A stretch of DNA of 10,285 nt from Acidobacteriota bacterium (GTDB lineage: Bacteria; Actinomycetota; Acidimicrobiia; Acidimicrobiales; UBA8190): assembly GCA_028872975.1 (NCBI GenBank), contig JAGWNV010000068.1, positions 1 through 10,285 of the forward strand. The letters run 5' to 3'. Each line of letters starts with the position of its first letter. Position 1 is the first letter of the stretch. Positions 6,238 through 10,285 of this stretch are shown here, piece after piece. The notes beneath the pieces were generated by a model that saw only the letters and a program-made list of their open reading frames with translations, was not told the DNA's origin and made no database searches. The position numbers were made by a program, and so were the translations under genes.

Positions 6238-6255
6238 CCGGTGCACCTCAGGTCA
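6235..6255. terminator. Inverted repeat spanning the convergent amidase and CLC stop codons
   Basis: TGACC (6235-6239) and GGTCA (6251-6255) are inverted, and the intervening DNA holds the 8-bp palindrome GGTGCACC (6240-6247). The repeat covers both stop codons of the convergent genes, which are only 10 bp apart. There is no T-tract, so it is a weak candidate for bidirectional termination. Confidence 0.25.
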
Positions 6256-7651
6256 CGTGGGCGGGCAGCCGGGCCGAGTAGATGGAGTAGCCGTCCACGT
6301 ACCGCGCCGTCGCCGTGGCGCCGACAGTGGCGCCGAGCATCGGCACGAGGACGCCGAAGCCGGTGTGGGTGAGCTCGAGGACGAGGACGATGGCGGCGAG
6401 CGGCGCCTGCATGGAGGCGCCGATCAGGGCGGCCGCCCCCACGAGGGCGTAGACGGCGACCGGTCCTCCCCCCCAGGCCGTCGACCAGGCCAGGCCGAGG
6501 AAACCGCCCAGCGCGGCGCCGGTGCCCAGGGTGGGGGTGAACAGCCCTCCGCTCGCCCCGCTCCCGAGGGTGAGACCCGTGGCGACGGGCTTCAACACGG
6601 CGAGGACGGCGAAGGTCCCCATGGTCCCGACGCCGAGGAAGGCGTCGTGGGCCATGTCCTTCCCGTTGCCGAACAGCTGCGGGTAGGCGATTCCCATGAG
6701 GCCCACCAGGGTGAAGGTGAGGACCGAGGCGGGCACGGAGACGGCGCCGGTGGTGCGGTGGTGCGAGACGAAGCCGACGAGGCGCACCCAGAGCACGGCG
6801 GCGAGGCCGAGCACGGGGCCGGCCAGGATCGCCCAGACGAGCACCGGCATCGAGAAGCGGAAGTCGGGGAGCCCCACGTAGGTGGGGTAGCGGGGGAGGT
6901 AGACCCAGGCGACGGCGGTGGCGATCCCCGAGCAGCAGATGGCCGGGAGGATCACGGGCAGGGAGATGGTCCCGACGAGGATCTCGGCGGTGAACAGGGC
7001 CCCTCCGAGCGGGACGTTGTAGACGCAGGCCAGTCCCGCTCCGGCGCTGCAGGCCACGAGCAGCCGCCGCTGCGCAGCGGTGAGGCCCATCCACCCCGAG
7101 AGCACGCTGGCGGCGGCCCCGCCCAGGACCTTGGGGGCGTTCTCCCTGCCGATGGAGGCGCCCATTCCCACGACCACCTCGGAGATGAGCCCGCTGCCGA
7201 GGCTGCGGCGGAACGACAGCTCACCGGTGCCGTTCCACACGGCGTCGTCGACCTCGGCGCGCTCGCCCGGGGTGGCACGGCGCAGGGCGTACCAGGCGAT
7301 CCCGCCCACGGCCCCGGCCACCGCCAGCGCCACCACCCGCCGGAGCGCCCCGGTGTGGGCCACGGCGTACTCGAAGCCCACCGACGGATGGCCGTAGACG
7401 AGGTGCTCGACGCTGAAGAGGACGAACATCATGAGCGCCCCGAGGAGCCCCGTGGCGATCCCGGCCGCCACCACCGCCGCCCAGAAGCGCGCCGTGAGCG
7501 GGACGGGGTCGTCGGTGGCGTTGGGCTGCTCGGTGGCGCCCCGGCCGGAGGGGAGCCGCCAGGCGATGAGCGGCGCCGGCCGCCGCACGCGCCCGTGGAG
7601 GCGCCGTCCGGCCGGGGTCCCGGTGCCGCCCTCGTCGTCCCCGGCCGCCAT
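6248..7651 (-). CDS. CLC family chloride channel or transporter
   Basis: The 467-aa integral membrane protein has about ten or more hydrophobic helices and clear CLC landmarks. The external gating glutamate is Glu170 in IGRENAP (canonical GREGP). NVPLGGALFTAE (about 212-223) is the helix H/I region. GSGASGGLFTPTLG (363-376) contains the GxFxP motif. The end has IYSARL, placing Tyr458 at the conserved ion-coordinating Tyr. Two features are atypical: the first selectivity motif GSGIP is replaced by PGERA at the expected place (about 128-132), and the residue matching the internal proton glutamate of E. coli ClcA (E203) is Ile224. The second suggests channel-like uncoupled anion flow. No C-terminal CBS domain is present; the protein ends right after the last helix. 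The 50-residue polar N-terminus may mean the true start is internal. It lies 31 bp downstream of the rhodanese-CBS gene, likely cotranscribed. Confidence 0.92.
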   Translation of the reverse strand: MAAGDDEGGTGTPAGRRLHGRVRRPAPLIAWRLPSGRGATEQPNATDDPVPLTARFWAAVVAAGIATGLLGALMMFVLFSVEHLVYGHPSVGFEYAVAHTGALRRVVALAVAGAVGGIAWYALRRATPGERAEVDDAVWNGTGELSFRRSLGSGLISEVVVGMGASIGRENAPKVLGGAAASVLSGWMGLTAAQRRLLVACSAGAGLACVYNVPLGGALFTAEILVGTISLPVILPAICCSGIATAVAWVYLPRYPTYVGLPDFRFSMPVLVWAILAGPVLGLAAVLWVRLVGFVSHHRTTGAVSVPASVLTFTLVGLMGIAYPQLFGNGKDMAHDAFLGVGTMGTFAVLAVLKPVATGLTLGSGASGGLFTPTLGTGAALGGFLGLAWSTAWGGGPVAVYALVGAAALIGASMQAPLAAIVLVLELTHTGFGVLVPMLGATVGATATARYVDGYSIYSARLPAHVT

Positions 7652-7682
7652 CTTGGCCGCGGCGCCGGCCGGGACGGGCGGA

Positions 7683-8414
7683 CTACCCGGTGGCGGCGAG
7701 CGCTTCGGGGGGCCTCGTCCGGCGCCCGGCCGACGCCGCCGCCGGCGTCCCGGCGCGCAGTCGGGCCCCGGTCACCTGGCCGAGGAGCCGGCCGCTCGAG
7801 GTGGTGACGAGGGCGGCGGGGGTGCCGGCGTCCTCGAGAAGGGCGGCGAGCTCGTCGGCGGGGGCACTGGGCCGGACGGTGACGGGGTCGAGCTGGGCGA
7901 CATGGCGCGCCGGCACGTCGGGCGCGGCACCCGTCAAGGCCCCCCGCCCGACGAGGCCGAGGACGATGCCGGCCGAATCGACGACCACCGCGCTCGGGAC
8001 CACCTGGTCGTCTAGGCGGGCCCGCAACGTCGCCACGGTCTCGTCGTCGGCCACGCACAGACAGGGCTCGAGGAGGTGGACGGCGAGGACCGTGCCGTCA
8101 CCTTCGAAAGGGAGCCCGAAGGCGAGCCAGTCGCTCTTGCCGGCCTCGTAGTCGTAGACCTCTTCGAAGCCGTAGTGCTCGAGGAGCCGGGCGGCCCGGG
8201 CGCTGCGGTCGCACTCGCTGCCGGCGCCGTAGACGACGAGCGGTTCCCCCCGGGACAGGTCGGCCAGGCGGTCGACGGCCAGGTGGCCCAAGGCGAGGTT
8301 GCGGGCGCCGGGCAGATGGGCCTGGGAGAACTCCTCGGGGTCGAGGACGTCGAGGAGGACGGCGCCGGCGGCGGACAGGGCCTGGACGTCTCCGCGTCCG
8401 ACGGGTGCGGGCAT
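7683..8414 (-). CDS. Rhodanese-CBS domain fusion protein
   Basis: The 243-aa soluble product begins with a rhodanese domain (about 1-105): LLDVLDPEEFSQAHLPGARN is the CH2A-like motif, and VVYGAGSECDRSARAARLL is the active-site loop with candidate catalytic Cys68, followed by GFEEVYDYEAGKSDWLAFGLP. The loop is longer than the usual CxxGxRS, and the Cys often found just after VVY is Gly63. Residues about 108-220 form a CBS pair: LLEPCLCVADDETVATL...VVPSAVVVDSAGIVLGLVGRGAL and DPVTVRPSAPADELAALL...ALVTTSSGRLLGQVTG. CBS pairs bind adenine nucleotides and regulate linked proteins; rhodaneses move sulfane sulfur. The frame is open to 8465, but AGGAG 6 nt before ATG 8414 settles the start. The CLC gene follows 31 bp downstream, which suggests a regulatory partner (inference). 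Confidence 0.85.
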   Translation of the reverse strand: MPAPVGRGDVQALSAAGAVLLDVLDPEEFSQAHLPGARNLALGHLAVDRLADLSRGEPLVVYGAGSECDRSARAARLLEHYGFEEVYDYEAGKSDWLAFGLPFEGDGTVLAVHLLEPCLCVADDETVATLRARLDDQVVPSAVVVDSAGIVLGLVGRGALTGAAPDVPARHVAQLDPVTVRPSAPADELAALLEDAGTPAALVTTSSGRLLGQVTGARLRAGTPAAASAGRRTRPPEALAATG

Positions 8415-8420
8415 GTCGTG

Positions 8421-8425
8421 CTCCT
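8421..8425 (-). promoter_or_regulatory. Ribosome binding site of the rhodanese-CBS gene
   Basis: On the minus strand AGGAG (8425-8421) is 6 nt from ATG 8414, close to ideal spacing. It favours this start over ATG 8465 in the same frame, which would add a 17-residue extension unlike a rhodanese N-terminus. Confidence 0.65.
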
Positions 8426-8465
8426 GTCGCTCCGGCGAGCCGGTGCCCCAGGGCGGGTGCCGCAA

Positions 8466-8486
8466 GGGTCGGGGCGCCCAGGACCC
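8466..8486 (-). terminator. Nested inverted repeat after ligD, before the rhodanese-CBS gene
   Basis: In the 111-bp gap, GGGTC (8466-8470) and GACCC (8482-8486) bracket the palindrome GGGCGCCC (8472-8479). Read on the minus strand it lies about 40 nt after the ligD stop and about 50 nt before the rhodanese-CBS start. It could end ligD transcripts or fold in the 5' leader of the next gene. No T-tract follows. No convincing promoter hexamers are visible in the gap. Confidence 0.25.
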
Positions 8487-8525
8487 CTACCGCGTGGCGG
8501 CGGTGCCGAAACGTCCCCGGGCCGG

Positions 8526-9953
8526 TCAGGGCTCGACCTCCACCTCGGCGGGGGACTTGTCCGGTCGCAGTCCCCGCCACGACGGATGGCGGAGCCGCAG
8601 CTGCGTCGTCCATTCTCCGAAGGCCACCTCGCCCACCATCACCGGGTCGACCCAGCGGGCGCCGGCGACCTGCGCCCGGGGCAGGGGCCCTGGCACCGGG
8701 GCGTCCGGTCGCTCCAGGGGCGGGAGTCGGCCGGCGAGGTCGTCGAGGGTGGCCTCGCTGAAGCCGGTGCCGACCTTCCCGGCGTACTGCAGGGCGCCCC
8801 GGCGGGGGACGGCCACGAGGAGGGCGCCCAGGCGGCCCGAGCGCCGCCCCTCGCCCGGCGTCCAGCCGATCACGACCACCTCCTGGGTCCGGGCGCGCTT
8901 CACCTTGATCCAGTCGCCGCCGCGCCGGCCCGGCTGGTAGGCGCTGCCCAGCCGCTTGGCGACCACGCCCTCGAGCCGGCTGTCACCGGCGGCGGCCAGG
9001 ATGTGCTCGCCTCCGCCCTCGAACCACGGGGGCGTCTGCCAGTGGTCGCCGGCGAGCCCGAGGGACTCGAGCAGGGCCCGGCGCTCCTCGTAGGGGAGCG
9101 ACAGGGTGGGCCGCCCGTCGAGGTGGAGCACGTCGAAGGCGAAGTAGGCGACCGGTGTCCGGCTCGACAGGCGCCGGGCCCGGGAGGCCTCGGCCACGTG
9201 CATCCGCTCCTGGAGGGCCGAGAAGCTCGGCCGCCCGTCCTCGTCGAGGGCGACGATCTCCCCGTCGAGGAGCACCGGCCTGGCCCCGAGCGCCTCGCCC
9301 ATGGGGCGCAGCTCCGGATAGCTCACGGTGACGTCCCGGTCGTTACGGCTGTGGAGCCGGAGGCGGCCGCCGTCGACGGAGGCCAGGGCGCGCAGGCCGT
9401 CCCACTTGAACTCGAATCCCCAGCCGGCGTCGGGGCGGGGGAGGGGCCCGGCGGTGGCCAACATGGGACGGAGGTGCTCGGGGAGCGGCTCGAGGGTGTC
9501 ACCGCCCTCGTCCATCCGGTGCACCATCCACCCGTCGCCACCGGTGCGGAACAAGACGTAGCGGCCCTCCACGCGCCGGCCGTGGAGGACGACCACCACC
9601 TCGTCGTCGGCCCACTTCTCGAGCTCGTACCGTCCGGTGTCCCAGATCGTCACCCGTCCGCCGCCGTACTCGCCCGCCGGGATCTCGCCCGCGAAGTCGA
9701 GGTACTCGAGCGGGTGGTCCTCTGTCTGCTTGGCCAGCCGGTTCGTCCGGCGGTCGAGGGGAAGCCCCTTCGGCACCGCCCAGGAGACGAGCACCCCGTC
9801 GCGCTCGAGCCGGAAGTCCCAGTGGAGGGCCCGGGCATGGTGTTCCTGGACGACGAACCGGTCGCCCCGGCCCCGGCGCCGGGGACGGGCGCCGGGGGGT
9901 TCGGGGGTCCGGCCCGGCCGGCGTTTGGACCGGTAGGCCTCGAGGTCCGCCAC
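8526..9953 (-). CDS. ligD: ATP-dependent DNA ligase with N-terminal 3'-phosphoesterase (LigD PE-LIG)
   Basis: The 475-aa product joins two of the three LigD modules used in bacterial non-homologous end joining. The phosphoesterase (about 5-150) opens with LEAYRSKR and TPEPPG and shows metal and catalytic residues His38, His44 and Asp46 (HHARALHWD), then EDHPLEY with His80 and Tyr84, and IPAGEYGGGRVTIWD. The ligase (about 160-475) has motif I EFKWDGLRAL with the adenylated Lys183, motif III LLDGEIVAL, FAFDVLHLDG, motif IV LEGVVAKRLGSAY, and motif V DWIKVKR with Lys350 and Lys352; the OB fold ends with RHPSWRGLRPDK. There is no polymerase/primase module, unlike mycobacterial LigD, and no ku gene is in view. 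GTG 9953 is chosen because the PE homology starts there and TGAGG lies about 9 nt upstream; the frame is open to 10205 but without ATG or GTG before the divergent gene. Confidence 0.92.
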   Translation of the reverse strand: MADLEAYRSKRRPGRTPEPPGARPRRRGRGDRFVVQEHHARALHWDFRLERDGVLVSWAVPKGLPLDRRTNRLAKQTEDHPLEYLDFAGEIPAGEYGGGRVTIWDTGRYELEKWADDEVVVVLHGRRVEGRYVLFRTGGDGWMVHRMDEGGDTLEPLPEHLRPMLATAGPLPRPDAGWGFEFKWDGLRALASVDGGRLRLHSRNDRDVTVSYPELRPMGEALGARPVLLDGEIVALDEDGRPSFSALQERMHVAEASRARRLSSRTPVAYFAFDVLHLDGRPTLSLPYEERRALLESLGLAGDHWQTPPWFEGGGEHILAAAGDSRLEGVVAKRLGSAYQPGRRGGDWIKVKRARTQEVVVIGWTPGEGRRSGRLGALLVAVPRRGALQYAGKVGTGFSEATLDDLAGRLPPLERPDAPVPGPLPRAQVAGARWVDPVMVGEVAFGEWTTQLRLRHPSWRGLRPDKSPAEVEVEP

Positions 9954-10107
9954 GTCGGTCCGCCTCAGGCCGCCGGCGCCGAACCACGTCGTGCGCAACC
10001 ACTCGCCGCTCCCGATGCGTGGGTGGTCGGTGACGCAACGCGTTTTGACGGGGTCGGGGCCGGGTAGGAAGCCCGCACCGGCACCCGCCAGGGATGCCGC
10101 TCGTACC

Positions 10108-10112
10108 GGAGG
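10108..10112 (+). promoter_or_regulatory. Ribosome binding site of the DUF6458 gene
   Basis: GGAGG at 10108-10112, followed by another purine run (GGGGAGA, 10114-10120), lies upstream of ATG 10125. The second run has the more usual spacing. Together they support this start. Confidence 0.5.
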
Positions 10113-10124
10113 TGGGGAGAACCG

Positions 10125-10285
10125 ATGGCAGGGGTGGGAACGAGTCTCGTCGTGTTCGCCGTGGGAGCGGTGCTGGCGTTCGCTGTCAGCGTCACCGAGA
10201 GCCATGGGGTGAACTGGATCACCGTCGGCGACATCCTCATGGGAGTCGGGGCCTTCGGGGTGCTCATGTCGGTCGTCATGTGGGG
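10125..10285 (+). CDS. DUF6458 family small membrane protein (partial, cut by window end)
   Basis: From ATG 10125 the frame is open to the end of the window, giving 53 codons. The product has two hydrophobic helices: residues about 8-22 (LVVFAVGAVLAFAVS) and about 35-53 (GDILMGVGAFGVLMSVVMW), joined by a short polar turn with HGVNWITVGDILM. The GxxLxxxAVGAxLxFAV opening and the V-x-W-x-x-V-GxILMxxGxxG centre match the DUF6458 family, small actinobacterial membrane proteins of unknown function, usually under 100 aa. It is divergent from ligD with a 171-bp gap. The gap contains an AACGCGTT palindrome (10037-10044) and a TTGACG (10045-10050), but no convincing -10 at normal spacing. Confidence 0.75.
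   Translation, partial: MAGVGTSLVVFAVGAVLAFAVSVTESHGVNWITVGDILMGVGAFGVLMSVVMW

Noticed and set aside
5061..7094. A 677-codon minus-strand frame and a 549-codon plus-strand frame (4632-6281) across the amidase
   Set aside because: The composition is Arg/Ala/Pro-rich with no recognisable domain, while the overlapping amidase and CLC frames have clear family motifs.
6257..7807. A 516-codon plus-strand frame opposite the CLC gene
   Set aside because: It is a Gly/Glu/Asp-rich shadow; the minus-strand CLC frame has membrane helices and conserved motifs.
9960..10040. A tRNA gene, prompted by GGTTCGGCGCC on the minus strand
   Set aside because: No T-loop GTTCRANNC, no acceptor stem and no anticodon arm can be formed at the right distances.
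8076..10067. A 663-codon plus-strand frame opposite ligD
   Set aside because: It is antisense to the ligase and phosphoesterase motifs and has no domain signature of its own.
10045..10070. TTGACG with TAGGAA as a sigma-70-type promoter for the DUF6458 gene
   Set aside because: The spacer is only 14 nt and the -10 is poor, so it does not make a convincing promoter.
9954..10205. N-terminal extension of LigD in the open frame upstream of 9953
   Set aside because: The frame has no ATG or GTG before it runs into the divergent DUF6458 gene (only a TTG at 9998), and phosphoesterase homology begins right at GTG 9953.

Overview
The window is very GC-rich DNA with no RNA gene, insertion sequence, CRISPR array or phage-like gene that I can see. 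Several families point to a high-GC actinobacterium: DUF2630, DUF6458, DUF664/DinB, a LigD-type DNA ligase, and exported enzymes with Thr/Ser/Pro-rich linkers. The overall style suggests a lineage such as Acidimicrobiia. That placement is inference; no marker gene is present. Coding density is high and intergenic gaps are short, so this looks like ordinary chromosomal accessory or housekeeping DNA.

Layout, left to right. The window opens with the last 13 codons of a plus-strand gene (1-42) and a possible 32-codon minus-strand ORF or gene remnant (71-169). A DinB/DUF664 protein follows on the plus strand (285-794). It converges on a minus-strand run of three genes: DUF2630 (823-1068), a class I SAM methyltransferase (1107-1808) and a GNAT acetyltransferase with a large helical insert (1852-2526). 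Divergent from the GNAT is a membrane-anchored or secreted alpha/beta hydrolase (2583-3641). It converges on a secreted SGNH/GDSL hydrolase (3668-5029, minus). Divergent from that is a compact amidase-signature enzyme (5131-6237), which converges on a two-gene minus-strand unit: a rhodanese-CBS fusion (7683-8414) followed by a CLC-family anion transporter (6248-7651). Upstream of these on the minus strand lies a phosphoesterase-ligase LigD without a polymerase domain (8526-9953). The window ends inside a divergent DUF6458 small membrane protein (10125-10285).

How the genes may work together. The clearest functional pairing is the rhodanese-CBS protein with the CLC transporter. CBS pairs are classic cytoplasmic regulators of CLC proteins, this CLC has no CBS domain of its own, and the gene just upstream supplies a CBS pair fused to a rhodanese. 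The CLC also lacks the canonical GSGIP selectivity motif and the internal proton glutamate, which gives it a channel-like signature. The two neighbouring exported hydrolases share one architecture (N-terminal hydrophobic segment, Thr-rich linker, esterase-type domain), which suggests related cell-surface roles. Several genes have a TANNNT-type -10 hexamer 6-7 nt before the start codon and no Shine-Dalgarno, the hallmark of leaderless transcription in actinobacteria; others have clear Shine-Dalgarno sites.
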